Source: Corynebacterium humireducens NBRC 106098 = DSM 45392 (GTDB lineage Bacteria; Actinomycetota; Actinomycetes; Mycobacteriales; Mycobacteriaceae). From it: DNA of 64,000 nucleotides. Below are positions 1-8,431 of the stretch, one piece after another (position 1 is the first letter of the stretch; each line of letters begins with the position of its first letter). The DNA is taken from positions 992,001 through 1,056,000 of the forward strand of contig NZ_CP005286.1 in NCBI RefSeq assembly GCF_000819445.1. Direction: 5' to 3'. Below the pieces are notes generated by a model. The model was not told the DNA's origin and ran no database searches. It saw nothing but the letters and a program-made list of their open reading frames with translations. Both the position numbers and the translations under genes were made by a program.

Positions 1-1
1 T

Positions 2-511
2 GGCCCCGGCCTCATGGAGGCCCCGAACCGGGGTGCCCATGAGTCGGACGGCCTGTCCGTCGGCCTGGGCATCGAGCTCCCGCACGAGCAGCACCTCAAC
101 AAGTGGGTCGACCTCGGTCTGAACTTCCGCTACTTCTTCGCCCGCAAGACCATGTTCCTCAAGTACTCGCAGGCGTTCATCTGTCTGCCGGGTGGTTTCG
201 GCACCCTCGACGAGCTCTTCGAGGTGCTGTGCATGGTGCAGACGGGCAAGGTGACCAACTACCCGATCGTGCTGCTGGGCACCGAGTTCTGGGGTGGTCT
301 CATCGACTGGATCCGCGAGCGTCTCGCGGCCGAGGGACTCATCTCCCCGCAGGACATGGACCTGTTCCTCGTCACCGACTCCGTCGAGGAGGCCGTGCAG
401 CACATCGTCGACGCACACGGCGTCATGACCGACGAGCGGCTGGCCAACGCCACCCAGGTCGACGAGTACACCCCTGTCCACGAGGTTCTCGAGCAGGCCG
501 ACCGCCGCTGA
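2..511 (+). CDS. LOG-family (cytokinin riboside 5'-monophosphate phosphoribohydrolase-like) protein, 5' end outside window
   Basis: The reading frame is open from base 2 and its start lies before the window, so only about the last 169 residues are seen. The visible part begins inside the nucleotide-binding motif (GPGLMEAPNRGA) and carries the diagnostic PGGFGTLDELFE stretch (family PGGxGTxxE), which marks the LOG family, often mis-annotated as lysine decarboxylase. Family members cleave the N-glycosidic bond of nucleoside 5'-monophosphates, releasing ribose 5-phosphate and a base. The physiological substrate in corynebacteria is not clear. The stop codon is 8 bases before the GTG of the folP-like gene, so the two are probably co-transcribed. 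This neighbour pair is conserved in actinobacteria as I recall it. The family assignment is firm; the exact reaction is inferred. Confidence 0.9.
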   Translation, partial: GPGLMEAPNRGAHESDGLSVGLGIELPHEQHLNKWVDLGLNFRYFFARKTMFLKYSQAFICLPGGFGTLDELFEVLCMVQTGKVTNYPIVLLGTEFWGGLIDWIRERLAAEGLISPQDMDLFLVTDSVEEAVQHIVDAHGVMTDERLANATQVDEYTPVHEVLEQADRR

Positions 512-519
512 CGTCTTCC

Positions 520-1359
520 GTGAACAGTCCTGCTTTGCCGGCGGTGATGGCGATCGTCAACCGCACCCCGGACTCCTTCTACGACCGGGGCGCCACCTTC
601 GCCGACGAGGCCGCGCTGCGCCGCTGCGACGAGGTCATCGCCCAGGGGGCGACGATCGTCGACATCGGCGGCGTCAAGGCCGGCCCCGGGTCGCCTGTCG
701 ACGTCGCCGAGGAACTCGACCGCGTCATCCCCGTCATCGCGGCCGTCGCGCAGCGTCACCCGGACGTGCTGATCTCCGTGGACACGTGGCGGGCCTCGGT
801 GGCCGACGAGGCCATCCGCGCCGGTGCCGGCCTGGTCAACGACACGTGGGCCGGGTACGACCCGGAGCTCGTCGAGGTCGCCGGTCAGCACCGCGTCGGC
901 TACGTCTGCTCGCACACCGGCGGGGTCGAGCCCCGCACGAGGCCGCACCGCGTGCGTTTCGACGACGTCGTGGCCGACGTCATCGCCGAGACCACCCGCC
1001 TGGCCGAACGCGCCGTCAGCTGTGGTGTGCCGGAGGAGAGGATCTTCCTCGACCCGACGCACGACTTCGGCAAGAACACCTTCCACGGACTCGAGCTGCT
1101 GCGTCGTGTCGACGAGATCGTCGCCACCGGGTGGCCCGTCCTCATGGCCCTGAGCAACAAGGACTTCGTCGGTGAGACCGTCGACCGGCCGGTGGGGGAG
1201 CGCATCCCCGGCACCCTGGCCGCCACCGCCTGGGCCGCCGCCCGCGGGGTCGCGGCCTTCCGCGCCCACGAGGTTGCCGAGACCGTCGACGTCATCCGCA
1301 TGACCGCCGCCATCGCGGGCACCGCGGCCCCGCTCAACACGATCCGGGGTCTCGCGTGA
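520..1359 (+). CDS. folP2: Dihydropteroate synthase-like protein FolP2
   Basis: A 279-residue TIM-barrel protein of the pterin-binding family. The N-terminal signature reads MAIVNRTPDSFYDRG, where classical FolP has M-I-N-V-T-P-D-S-F. The later SVDTWRASVA and HDFGKNTFHGLELL stretches match the second actinobacterial paralogue, FolP2. In mycobacteria the FolP2 paralogue has been reported to lack dihydropteroate synthase activity, so a direct folate role should not be assumed. GTG at 520 is chosen because the family homology begins within a few residues and longer in-frame starts run back inside the LOG gene. The stop overlaps the gpgS start by four bases (GTGA), indicating translational coupling. 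The tight linkage with gpgS suggests joint expression rather than a folate operon. Confidence 0.85.
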   Translation: MNSPALPAVMAIVNRTPDSFYDRGATFADEAALRRCDEVIAQGATIVDIGGVKAGPGSPVDVAEELDRVIPVIAAVAQRHPDVLISVDTWRASVADEAIRAGAGLVNDTWAGYDPELVEVAGQHRVGYVCSHTGGVEPRTRPHRVRFDDVVADVIAETTRLAERAVSCGVPEERIFLDPTHDFGKNTFHGLELLRRVDEIVATGWPVLMALSNKDFVGETVDRPVGERIPGTLAATAWAAARGVAAFRAHEVAETVDVIRMTAAIAGTAAPLNTIRGLA

Positions 1360-2096
1360 GGGTCTCGGTGGTCATCCCGGCGCTCAACGAGGAGGCCACC
1401 GTCGCCGGGGTCATCGCCGCCGTGCGGGCCGACGACCCCCACGAGATCCTCGTCATCGACGCCGACTCCTCCGACGCCACCGCCCGCGAGGCGCGGGACG
1501 CCGGTGCGACGGTGCTCAACTGGCGGGAGATCCTCCCGCACATCCCCACCCGCCCCGGCAAGGGGGAGTCCCTGTGGCGGGGCGTGGCTGCCGCGACGGG
1601 CGACGTCGTCGTCTTCGTCGACGCCGATCTGCGTCAGCCCGCGCCGGGCATGGTCCGGGCGTTGTCCGCCCCCTTCTCCGACCCGGGCGTCCATCTGGTC
1701 AAGGCCGATTACCGACGCACCTTCCGCGGGGAACCCACCGGAGGCGGCCGTGTGACAGAACTCACGGCCAAGCCCCTGCTGCGTGCCCTGTTCCCCGAAC
1801 TGGGGCACATCAACCAGCCCCTGGCCGGCGAGTACGCCCTCCGCCGCGCCACCGCCCTCGAGCTGCCCTTCACCGCCGGCTACGGCGTCGAGGCGGGACT
1901 GCTTGTCGACGTCGCCCGCCGCCACGGCCCCGACGCCGTCACGCAGGTCGACCTGGGGGTGCGCCGCCACCGTAACCGCCCTCTCGCCGAGCTGGGCCCG
2001 ATGGCCGATGTCGTGGCCCGCACCCTCCTGGACAGGGCGGGAGTGGCCGGGAACGGGGACGTCGACAAGCGGGAGCCCCTGGCGGGTATCCTCTAG
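1356..2096 (+). CDS. gpgS: Glucosyl-3-phosphoglycerate synthase
   Basis: A 246-residue GT-A glycosyltransferase (family GT81 as known). It transfers glucose from an NDP-glucose to 3-phosphoglycerate, the first committed step of glucosylglycerate and, in mycobacteria, methylglucose lipopolysaccharide synthesis. Visible motifs are VVIPALNEE at the N-terminus, PGKGESLWRG, the metal-binding DxD-type DADLR (near residue 90), and LAGEYALRR and GYGVEAGLL in the acceptor half. It is shorter than the roughly 320-residue mycobacterial enzyme, mainly at the N-terminus. It starts with GTG inside the folP2 stop codon. Nearby glgA and glgC make the same class of glucose donor or polymer, so this region is a glucan/compatible-solute neighbourhood. 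Confidence 0.88.
   Translation: MRVSVVIPALNEEATVAGVIAAVRADDPHEILVIDADSSDATAREARDAGATVLNWREILPHIPTRPGKGESLWRGVAAATGDVVVFVDADLRQPAPGMVRALSAPFSDPGVHLVKADYRRTFRGEPTGGGRVTELTAKPLLRALFPELGHINQPLAGEYALRRATALELPFTAGYGVEAGLLVDVARRHGPDAVTQVDLGVRRHRNRPLAELGPMADVVARTLLDRAGVAGNGDVDKREPLAGIL
2087..2092 (+). promoter_or_regulatory. -10 hexamer TATCCT, leaderless start of DivIVA-like gene
   Basis: TATCCT lies six bases before the ATG at 2099, placing the expected transcription start on the start codon. No ribosome-binding site is visible. The hexamer overlaps the end of gpgS. Confidence 0.55.
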
Positions 2097-2098
2097 CC

Positions 2099-2392
2099 AT
2101 GCTCTCCTGGTTGCTGCTCATTGTCCTGCTGGCCGCGTTCGTGGTGCTCGGTGTCTGGTTCTGGGGCAGCGTCTTCGGGCGCGGTGAACTCCTCGAACCG
2201 CTCGATCCGCAGGAGACGCTGGAGGCGAACCGGCACGCCGTGGGCGCCGGGAGGATCGATGACGTCCAGTTCGAACTGGTGCCGCGGGGCTACCGCCCGG
2301 AGCAGGTCGACGACGTGATTGCGCACCTCACCTGGCGTCTCAATGAGGCGGAGGAACAGCTGTCCCGGCTCTCTCCGGAGAAAATTGACTAA
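2099..2392 (+). CDS. DivIVA-domain small membrane protein
   Basis: A 97-residue protein with one N-terminal membrane helix (residues about 2-25, LLLIVLLAAFVVLGVWFW) followed by a short cytoplasmic segment. The motif RGYRPEQVDDVI is typical of the DivIVA/Wag31-like domain and precedes a short amphipathic or coiled-coil tail. Family members associate with the membrane and help organise polar growth or division. This one is too short to form a long coiled coil and its role is unknown. It sits in the same place as the DivIVA-like gene downstream of gpgS in mycobacteria. No ribosome-binding site precedes the ATG and a TATCCT -10 ends six bases upstream, so a leaderless message is likely. Confidence 0.75.
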   Translation: MLSWLLLIVLLAAFVVLGVWFWGSVFGRGELLEPLDPQETLEANRHAVGAGRIDDVQFELVPRGYRPEQVDDVIAHLTWRLNEAEEQLSRLSPEKID

Positions 2393-2435
2393 ACTGGTCA
2401 GGGTAGATCATCCGAGTAGAAGGAGCCAACTCACT

Positions 2436-2606
2436 ATGGCAGCTATGAAGCCGCGTACCGGCAACGGACCCATGGAAGCAGTGGAGGAGAGCCGGAAGAT
2501 CGTCATGCGCATCCCGTCCGACGGTGGCGGACGCCTCGTTGTGGAACTGAGCAAGGAGGAGGCCGCCGAGCTCGGCGCGCTGCTCACCGCAGCGGCTGAA
2601 GGCTAG
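2436..2606 (+). CDS. DUF3117-family small protein
   Basis: A 56-residue conserved actinobacterial protein (MAAMKPRTGNGPMEAVEESR...). It is nearly invariant across the order and of unknown function. The core IVMRIPSDGGGRLVVELSKEEAAELGALL suggests a small alpha/beta fold. The start at 2436 is chosen over the longer open frame because it has an AAGGAG-type ribosome-binding site (about 2420-2425) and matches the family's normal length and N-terminus. It sits between the DivIVA-like gene and the rRNA methyltransferase gene, the same order as in mycobacteria. Confidence 0.88.
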   Translation: MAAMKPRTGNGPMEAVEESRKIVMRIPSDGGGRLVVELSKEEAAELGALLTAAAEG

Positions 2607-2620
2607 CCAGTACCCGGGGG

Positions 2621-2626
2621 TATGCT
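2621..2626 (+). promoter_or_regulatory. -10 hexamer TATGCT, leaderless start of methyltransferase gene
   Basis: TATGCT ends seven bases before the ATG at 2634. This spacing favours 2634 over the in-frame ATG at 2622, which lies inside the hexamer. Confidence 0.5.
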
Positions 2627-2633
2627 CGACAGC

Positions 2634-3500
2634 ATGCTCTCAGACATCATCGACGTGCTCGCTGATCCCGCCGACGGCACCGCCCTGTCCGGCGCGGACG
2701 ACTTCGCCCGCCTCGTCTCCGAGTCCGGCCACTCCTACGACGTGGCCCGGCAGGGGTACGTGACCCTGGCCGCAGGCGCAGGCCTGCGCCACCAGGGCGA
2801 CAGCATGGAGATGGTCCTCGCCCGCGAGACATTCCTGTCCCGCGGGCATTTCGCCCCCTTCGTGGAGGCCGTCACCGGCGGCGTGCACGACGCCCTCGAC
2901 GAGGCCGGGGTGCCCGAGAACGCACGGCCCGTCATCGCCGAGATCGGCGCCGGCACCGGCTACTACCTCGCCCACACCCTTGACGACGTCGACGGGGCCC
3001 GCGGCGTCGGCATGGACATCTCCGTGCACGCCGCGAAGCGGCTCGCCTCCTGCCACCCGCGGGTCGGTGCCGTGGTCGCCGACGTGTGGGAGCGTCTGCC
3101 CATGCGCGACCGTTCCATCGACGTGATCACCGTCGTCTTCGCCCCGCGCAACGCCGCCGAGTTCGCCCGCGTTCTCACCGAGGACGGGCAGGCGGTGTTC
3201 CTCACCGCCGACCGCGGTCACCTGGCGGAGCTGCGTGAGCCGCTGGGCATCCTCGACGTCGAGGACGGCAAGATCGACCGCCTCATCGAGCAGGCAGCAG
3301 GCCACCTCACCCCCGTGCGTGAGCCCGAGCTCATCGAGTTCCCCATGACCCTGGACAAGGAGTCCATCGCCGCGCAGATCGGCATGAGCCCCTCCGCCCG
3401 GCACATCGAGCCGGAGGAGCTGGGCCGCCGTATCGCGCAGCTGCCGGAGACCCTGACCGTCACCGGCCGGGCCCACCTCATCCGCATGGGGCGGGCCTGA
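2634..3500 (+). CDS. RlmA-type SAM-dependent rRNA (guanine-N1) methyltransferase-like protein
   Basis: A 288-residue class I methyltransferase. The N-terminal GHSYDVARQGYVTL segment is the RlmA/TlrB family hallmark, and the SAM site reads EIGAGTGYYL followed by GMDISVHAAKRL. Family members methylate N1 of a guanine in 23S rRNA hairpin 35. In E. coli RlmA four ligands (three Cys and one His) bind zinc before that motif. Here the region (about residues 6-33) has no cysteine, so the zinc knuckle appears lost and substrate recognition may differ. The start is 2634 (MLSDIID) on the basis of the leaderless -10; 2622 is the alternative. It converges on the GH32-like gene with an 18-base gap. Confidence 0.78.
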   Translation: MLSDIIDVLADPADGTALSGADDFARLVSESGHSYDVARQGYVTLAAGAGLRHQGDSMEMVLARETFLSRGHFAPFVEAVTGGVHDALDEAGVPENARPVIAEIGAGTGYYLAHTLDDVDGARGVGMDISVHAAKRLASCHPRVGAVVADVWERLPMRDRSIDVITVVFAPRNAAEFARVLTEDGQAVFLTADRGHLAELREPLGILDVEDGKIDRLIEQAAGHLTPVREPELIEFPMTLDKESIAAQIGMSPSARHIEPEELGRRIAQLPETLTVTGRAHLIRMGRA

Positions 3501-3518
3501 GCCGGACCTGCGCCGGAC

Positions 3519-4937
3519 CTAGACGGAGCCGGGGCCGCGGCTCCAGTACTGCTCGATGACCGCGTCGCCGTCGAGCTCGACGCGGATCTCCCGGCAGCCG
3601 CCCTCGACGTAGACGCGGCTGGCCATCGTGACGGCACCGCCGTCGGCGAAGACCTCCAGCGTGGAGCCGTCGACGAAGATCGACAGGGAGTCGGTGTCGC
3701 CCTGCGCCAGTGCAGCGGAGGCGACCGGGTCATCGGCGTGGTGGGGGTTCATCGACCGGTCGACGCGCAGCGTGTCACCGGCGTGGGTGACGGTGGCGGC
3801 GGTGTTGCCCGCGGCGTCGATGAGCGTCGCCGTGAGGGAGCTCCCGGTCGGGATCTCGCACAGCCCGGTCCACGAACGGGCGCGGTCGGAGCGGCTGATG
3901 GCGTCGGGCAGTCCCGCCGGCGGGGTCTGGAACACCAGCCCGCCCTGCAGGGTGACCACACGCGGGAGTGACAGGGCGTTCGCCCAGCTCTCCTCCTCGA
4001 GGGAGAGGTGACGTGCCGGGTCGTCCTGCCGTCCGACGCCGTTGAGCAGTCCGAAGAGGACGGACTGCAGGTAACGCTTCTCCGGCTTCACGGTGCCCGG
4101 CGTGACGTTGGTGTTGCGGGGGCGGGTGAAGTCGTGGCCGTGGTCGATGCGCGTGAACGGGGTCCGCACGTCGAAGGTGGCCTCGCGAAGGGTGCCCACG
4201 AGGTAGCCGGAGATGTCGATGCCGTCCTGCTCGAGGGTGATGAGCAGTACGTCGTAGATGTTGCCGTCGACCTCGTCGCGGAGTCGGATGATGCGGGGGC
4301 CGACGACGATCGACGCGGCGTCGAAGCCCGGGTCACCGGTGAAGGTGAGCGGGCCGATGAAGTCCCAGGAGCGGCCGTCCGGGCTGGTCAGCACGACCGG
4401 CACGGGGGCCTCCCCGGAGCCGGTGACGCACAGCATGAGCCATCCGTCGTGCCCGGCGTGGCGGTCGTCCGCGGACTCCCAGTCCGGGACGACGCAGGGG
4501 GAGCGGAAACGCACGTGACCCTCGCGGTCACCGACGACGTCACCCGTGCGGCGGATGCGTTTGTCGACGGCGAACTCGTCGTCCGAGACCGGGCAGGCCT
4601 CGTCCAGTTCATCGAGGTGCGCCACCTGGATGGAGGTGCCGGCGGCCGTGACCGACGTGAAGTACAGGTCGAGGCCGGGGCCGGAGGACACGACGGCACC
4701 GGCGCGGACGGCGGTCTCACCCCCGGCGGGGACGAGGACGTCGTCGCAGATCTCCCAGTCGAAGGGGCCCTCCACGGAGACGGCGTGCGCCCAGCGGGCG
4801 GGTGCGTCCGGGGTGGGCCGGTACTGGTGGAAGAGGTGCCAGGTGTCGCCGTCGAGGAGAACTCCCGCGGGCGCGTCGAGGACCCCCGACTCCGGCGTGA
4901 CGTGCAGTTCGGGGCGGTGGAAAGTCACTGAGAGCAC
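3519..4937 (-). CDS. Glycoside hydrolase family 32-like protein with degenerate active site
   Basis: A 472-residue protein with a GH32 five-bladed propeller plus C-terminal beta-sandwich layout. The strand around residue 21 (SGVLDAPAGVLLDGDTWHLFHQY) aligns with the family nucleophile motif (W-M-N-D-P-N-G), keeping the Asp. The RDP motif that stabilises the transition state reads RSP (residues 145-147). The EC motif carrying the acid/base Glu is not recognisable near residues 204-212 (GFDAASIVV). Active GH32 enzymes hydrolyse sucrose or fructans; this one may bind but not cleave sugar. GTG 4937 has an AGGAG site overlapping the glgA stop, with a 5-base gap, so it is translated from the glgA message. 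That coupling suggests a glucan or glycogen role. Confidence 0.75.
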   Translation of the reverse strand: MLSVTFHRPELHVTPESGVLDAPAGVLLDGDTWHLFHQYRPTPDAPARWAHAVSVEGPFDWEICDDVLVPAGGETAVRAGAVVSSGPGLDLYFTSVTAAGTSIQVAHLDELDEACPVSDDEFAVDKRIRRTGDVVGDREGHVRFRSPCVVPDWESADDRHAGHDGWLMLCVTGSGEAPVPVVLTSPDGRSWDFIGPLTFTGDPGFDAASIVVGPRIIRLRDEVDGNIYDVLLITLEQDGIDISGYLVGTLREATFDVRTPFTRIDHGHDFTRPRNTNVTPGTVKPEKRYLQSVLFGLLNGVGRQDDPARHLSLEEESWANALSLPRVVTLQGGLVFQTPPAGLPDAISRSDRARSWTGLCEIPTGSSLTATLIDAAGNTAATVTHAGDTLRVDRSMNPHHADDPVASAALAQGDTDSLSIFVDGSTLEVFADGGAVTMASRVYVEGGCREIRVELDGDAVIEQYWSRGPGSV

Positions 4938-4942
4938 TGCTC

Positions 4943-6115
4943 CTATCGCAGGGACTTGTAGATGTCGACGGTCTGCTGGGCGATGGTGGCCCAGGAGAAC
5001 TCGTTCACGGCACGCTCGCGACCGGCGACGCCGAACTTCTGCGCGCGCTGCTTGTCGGCGACCATGGCGTTGACCTGCTCCGCGATGTCGCGCTCGAAGG
5101 CCTCCTCGTCGTTCTCGTCGTAGTGGACGAGGGTGCCGGTCTCACCGTCGACGACGACCTCCGGGATACCGCCCACGTCGGAGGCGACGACGGCGGTGCC
5201 GCAGGCCATGGCCTCGAGGTTGACGATGCCGAGCGGCTCGTAGATGGAGGGGCAGACGAAGGTGTCGGCGGCGGTGAGGATCTCCTGGATCCGGTCGCGC
5301 TCGAGCATGTTCTGGACCCAGAAGATGCCGTCGCGCTGGGACTGCAGGTCCTCGACGAGGGCGGTGGTGCGGGCGGCGATCTCCGGGGTGTCCGGGGCGC
5401 CGGCGCAGAGCACGAGCTGGACACCCTCGTCGAAGTGGGCGGCGGCCTTGACCAGGTGCTCGACACCCTTCTGGCGGGTGATGCGGCCGACGAAGGCGAC
5501 GATCGGGCGGTCCGGGTCGACCCCGAGCTCGGTGAGCACGGAGTTCTCGTTCTCCTCGAAGGTCGGGCGCGGCTGCCACAGGGTGGTGTCGATGCCGTTG
5601 AGCACGACGTGGACGCGGTCGGGCTCGATACGCGGGTACGCCTCGAGGATGGAGTCCTTCATGCGGGCGGAGACGGCGATGACGGCGTCGGCGTACTCCA
5701 TGGCGTTCTTCTCGGACCAGGAGGAGACCTCGTAGCCGCCGGCCAGCTGTTCCCGCTTCCACGGGCGGTGCGGCTCGAGGGAGTGGGCGGTGGCGACGTG
5801 CGGGATGCCGTGCAGCTTGCCCGCGAGGTGGCCGCCGAGTCCGGCGTACCAGGTGTGGGAGTGGACGACGTCGACGTTGTCGGCGGCCTGGGCCATGCGC
5901 AGTCCGGTGGACAGCGTCTTGATGGCGGGGTTGGCGTCCTCGAGTGCCGGGTCGACGCCGTGGACGTACACCCCCTCCATGTCACGCGGTGCGCCCATGC
6001 AGTGGACATCCACCTCCGTGATCTCGCGCATGAAGCGGGTCAGCTCGGTGACGTGCACACCGGCGCCGCCGTAGATCTCCGGGGGGTACTCTCTGGTCAA
6101 CATTCCGACTCTCAT
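4943..6115 (-). CDS. glgA: Actinobacterial glycogen synthase / alpha-maltose-1-phosphate synthase (GT4)
   Basis: A 390-residue GT-B glycosyltransferase of family GT4. It has the N-terminal [22 protein letters not shown] and a C-terminal donor site with [17 protein letters not shown], the E-x7-E signature. In actinobacteria this enzyme uses ADP-glucose (from GlgC, divergently encoded next to it) to extend glycogen or, as the GlgM form, to make maltose 1-phosphate for the GlgE route. The sequence alone does not decide between these. The start at 6115 (ATG) fits the family N-terminus exactly. It is divergent from glgC across a 214-base gap that must carry both promoters, and is followed after 5 bases by the GH32-like gene. 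Confidence 0.88.
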   Translation of the reverse strand: MRVGMLTREYPPEIYGGAGVHVTELTRFMREITEVDVHCMGAPRDMEGVYVHGVDPALEDANPAIKTLSTGLRMAQAADNVDVVHSHTWYAGLGGHLAGKLHGIPHVATAHSLEPHRPWKREQLAGGYEVSSWSEKNAMEYADAVIAVSARMKDSILEAYPRIEPDRVHVVLNGIDTTLWQPRPTFEENENSVLTELGVDPDRPIVAFVGRITRQKGVEHLVKAAAHFDEGVQLVLCAGAPDTPEIAARTTALVEDLQSQRDGIFWVQNMLERDRIQEILTAADTFVCPSIYEPLGIVNLEAMACGTAVVASDVGGIPEVVVDGETGTLVHYDENDEEAFERDIAEQVNAMVADKQRAQKFGVAGRERAVNEFSWATIAQQTVDIYKSLR

Positions 6116-6316
6116 AGGTTCCCAGCGTAGCGACGCCCCGCCGCCCGTGCAGGGGGCTCCGGGGGTAGTGGGTGCGTGCCGACGGCGGCCGCGGGGGAGG
6201 CGACCGGGGGAGTCCCCGGACCCCGGGAACCCCGGATTCGGAGAACAGGGGGAGTGGGGAGGGGAGAGAAACAGGAGTGAATATCATCTTCCCCGGCGAA
6301 AACCACTGGGACGACC

Positions 6317-6322
6317 TAGATT
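6317..6322 (+). promoter_or_regulatory. -10 hexamer TAGATT, leaderless glgC start
   Basis: TAGATT ends seven bases before the GTG at 6330, with no ribosome-binding site between. The rest of the 6116-6316 gap, shared with divergent glgA, is GC-rich and I see no clear operator in it. Confidence 0.55.
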
Positions 6323-6329
6323 GGGGAGT

Positions 6330-7547
6330 GTGAAGACTCAGCCGAATGTTCTAGCCATTGTTCTCGCCGGCGGCGAAGGCAAGCGCCTGTTCCCGCTCAC
6401 CGAAGACCGCGCGAAGCCCGCGGTGCCCTTCGGCGGCAGTTACCGCCTCATCGACTTCGTTCTCTCGAACCTGGTCAATGCCGGTTACCTCAAGATCGCG
6501 GTGCTGACCCAGTACAAGTCGCACTCGCTCGACCGCCACATCTCCCAGGCCTGGTCGCTGCACGGCCCGGTGTCGCAGTACATCGCCTCCGTCCCGGCGC
6601 AGCAGCGTCGCGGCAAGCGCTGGTTCACCGGTTCCGCTGACGCGATCGTCCAGTCCATCAACCTCATCTACGACGAGAAGCCCGACTACGTCATCGTCTT
6701 CGGCGCCGACCACGTCTACCGCATGGACCCGTCCCAGATGGTCGAGGAGCACATCGCCTCGGGCAAGGGCTGCTCCGTCGCCGGCATCCGCGTTCCGCGC
6801 AAGGAGGCCACCGCGTTCGGCTGCATCCAGTCCGACGACCAGGGCAACATCACCGAGTTCCTGGAGAAGCCGGCCGACCCGCCGAGCACCCCGGACGATC
6901 CGGACGTCACCTACGCCTCGATGGGCAACTACGTGTTCACCACGGACGCCCTGATCCAGGCGCTGCTCGAGGACGAGAAGAACGAGGACTCCGAGCACGA
7001 CATGGGCGGCGACATCATCCCGTACTTCGTCTCCCGCGGCGACGCCCACGTCTACGACTTCATGGGCAACGAGGTCCCGGGCGCCACCGAGCGTGACAAG
7101 GGCTACTGGCGTGACGTCGGTACCATCGACGCCTTCTACGAGGCGCACATGGACCTCATCTCCGTCCACCCGGTGTTCAACCTGTACAACCGTCTGTGGC
7201 CGATCCACTCCACCGAGGACGAGAACTTCCCGCCGGCGAAGTTCACCCAGGGCGGTATCGCCCAGTCCTCGATGGTTGCCCCGGGTTCGATCATCTCCGG
7301 CGGCACGGTCCGCAACTCGGTGCTCGCGGGTGACGTCCATGTCGCCGAGGGTGCCACTGTCGAGGGTTCCGTCCTGATGCCGGGTGTCCGCATCGGCCGC
7401 GGCGCCGTCGTGCGCCACGCCATCCTGGACAAGAACGTCTACGTCCGCGAGGGCGAGATCATCGGCGTCGACCGTGCCCGCGATGAGGCACGCTTCAAGA
7501 TCTCGGCCGGCGGCGTGGTCGTCGTCGGCAAGAACGAGGTCGTCTAG
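6330..7547 (+). CDS. glgC: Glucose-1-phosphate adenylyltransferase
   Basis: A 405-residue ADP-glucose pyrophosphorylase that makes ADP-glucose and pyrophosphate from glucose 1-phosphate and ATP, the donor-forming step of glycogen synthesis. Motifs are the N-terminal nucleotidyltransferase signature [25 protein letters not shown], the substrate loop [10 protein letters not shown], the glucose-1-phosphate region (FLEKPADPP), and a C-terminal left-handed beta-helix (residues about 300-405) with hexapeptide-like repeats. GTG 6330 is chosen because homology begins a few residues later (VLAIVLAGG) and a TAGATT -10 sits seven bases upstream. The longer open frame upstream is Arg/Gly/Pro-rich and non-coding in character. 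A strong hairpin follows the stop. Confidence 0.93.
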   Translation: MKTQPNVLAIVLAGGEGKRLFPLTEDRAKPAVPFGGSYRLIDFVLSNLVNAGYLKIAVLTQYKSHSLDRHISQAWSLHGPVSQYIASVPAQQRRGKRWFTGSADAIVQSINLIYDEKPDYVIVFGADHVYRMDPSQMVEEHIASGKGCSVAGIRVPRKEATAFGCIQSDDQGNITEFLEKPADPPSTPDDPDVTYASMGNYVFTTDALIQALLEDEKNEDSEHDMGGDIIPYFVSRGDAHVYDFMGNEVPGATERDKGYWRDVGTIDAFYEAHMDLISVHPVFNLYNRLWPIHSTEDENFPPAKFTQGGIAQSSMVAPGSIISGGTVRNSVLAGDVHVAEGATVEGSVLMPGVRIGRGAVVRHAILDKNVYVREGEIIGVDRARDEARFKISAGGVVVVGKNEVV

Positions 7548-7559
7548 CGCTCCCGGTCA

Positions 7560-7601
7560 ACGGGCCGCGGGCAGTCAGCTGAGGGACTGCCCGCGGCCCG
7601 T
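7560..7601. terminator. Bidirectional hairpin terminator between glgC and O-methyltransferase
   Basis: Perfect 17-base inverted repeat (7560-7576 and 7585-7601, arm core GGGCCGCGGGCAGTC) with an 8-base loop, followed on the + strand by TTTCTC. It lies between two convergent genes and can serve both. Confidence 0.85.
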
Positions 7602-7632
7602 TTCTCGCTTTCCGACGCCCGCGGGGTGGCAC

Positions 7633-8280
7633 TCAGCGCCGGGTGATCAGAGTGAGCCCGGCCCCCAGCGGCAGGCGGGTGACGATCGCGCCCTCCAGGG
7701 AACGCGCCATCTCGTCGGCCTCGCGGGCGGCGCTGGTGTCGCGGTCGCGGCGGGACTCGTCGGCGAGGGTGGCGTCGAGAAGCGCGTCGGCGAGCACCAG
7801 GGTGCCGCCGGGGGTGAGCAGCGGCCAGGCGGCCTGCAGGATGGCGGGCATCTCCACGGGCGCGACCTCGGCGTAGACGAGCTGGTAGGCGCCGGCGGCG
7901 AGGCGGCCCATGACGTCGAGCGGACGGGAGGGCAGGAAGCGCACGCGGGAGGGGGCGTAGCCGGCGGCACGGAAGACGTTGCGGGCCTGGGACTGGTGCT
8001 CGACCTCGGGGTCGATGCACGTGAGGGTGCCCCTGTCGCCGAGGCCCCGGAGGATGTAGAGCCCCACCACACCGGCGGCGGGGGTCACGGCGACCGCGCC
8101 GGTGGAGTTCGACGGGGAGCCCGTGGCGGCGGCGAGGGTGGCCAGGAGCTGGCCGGTCATCTCGTCGGGCACGGTGAGGCCGAACTCGGCGGCGTCGCGG
8201 CGTGCGTCGGCGAGCGCCTCCGGGATCTCCGTGGTGGATTCGATGTAGGTGCGCAGTGCGTCATAAGCCGTGTCAGTCAC
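7633..8280 (-). CDS. SAM-dependent O-methyltransferase (Rv1220c-like)
   Basis: A 215-residue class I methyltransferase of the catechol/caffeoyl-CoA O-methyltransferase fold. The SAM-binding region is AVAVTPAAGVVGLYILRGL, then TCIDPEVEHQSQARNVF with the acidic ribose-binding residue, and VYAEVAPVEMP and GGTLVLADALLDAT in the metal/substrate half. The methyl acceptor is not known in corynebacteria. GTG 8280 is chosen because a TAGACT -10 ends eight bases upstream and the protein then has the usual family length. It is divergent from sigE, a conserved arrangement in C. glutamicum and mycobacteria. Confidence 0.85.
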   Translation of the reverse strand: MTDTAYDALRTYIESTTEIPEALADARRDAAEFGLTVPDEMTGQLLATLAAATGSPSNSTGAVAVTPAAGVVGLYILRGLGDRGTLTCIDPEVEHQSQARNVFRAAGYAPSRVRFLPSRPLDVMGRLAAGAYQLVYAEVAPVEMPAILQAAWPLLTPGGTLVLADALLDATLADESRRDRDTSAAREADEMARSLEGAIVTRLPLGAGLTLITRR

Positions 8281-8288
8281 GATTCCCC

Positions 8289-8294
8289 AGTCTA
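8289..8294 (-). promoter_or_regulatory. -10 hexamer TAGACT, leaderless O-methyltransferase start
   Basis: On the minus strand TAGACT is followed by eight bases and the GTG at 8280. No ribosome-binding site is present. Confidence 0.55.
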
Positions 8295-8431
8295 GGCTGG
8301 TCAGGGCGTATTGTGCCGGAACCCCCCGTGATTGTGACTGGTGTGACGAATGGGGGTGGTGGGAGCCGTTCACAGTATGTTGACAGACCACTCTGCAGCC
8401 TTCCGCAGTGGTGTGTAGCACAATCATCGGT

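Noticed and set aside
8318..8370. SigE/SigH-type autoregulatory promoter upstream of sigE
   Set aside because: A GGAAC occurs at 8318-8322 but no GTT-type -10 lies at the right spacing.
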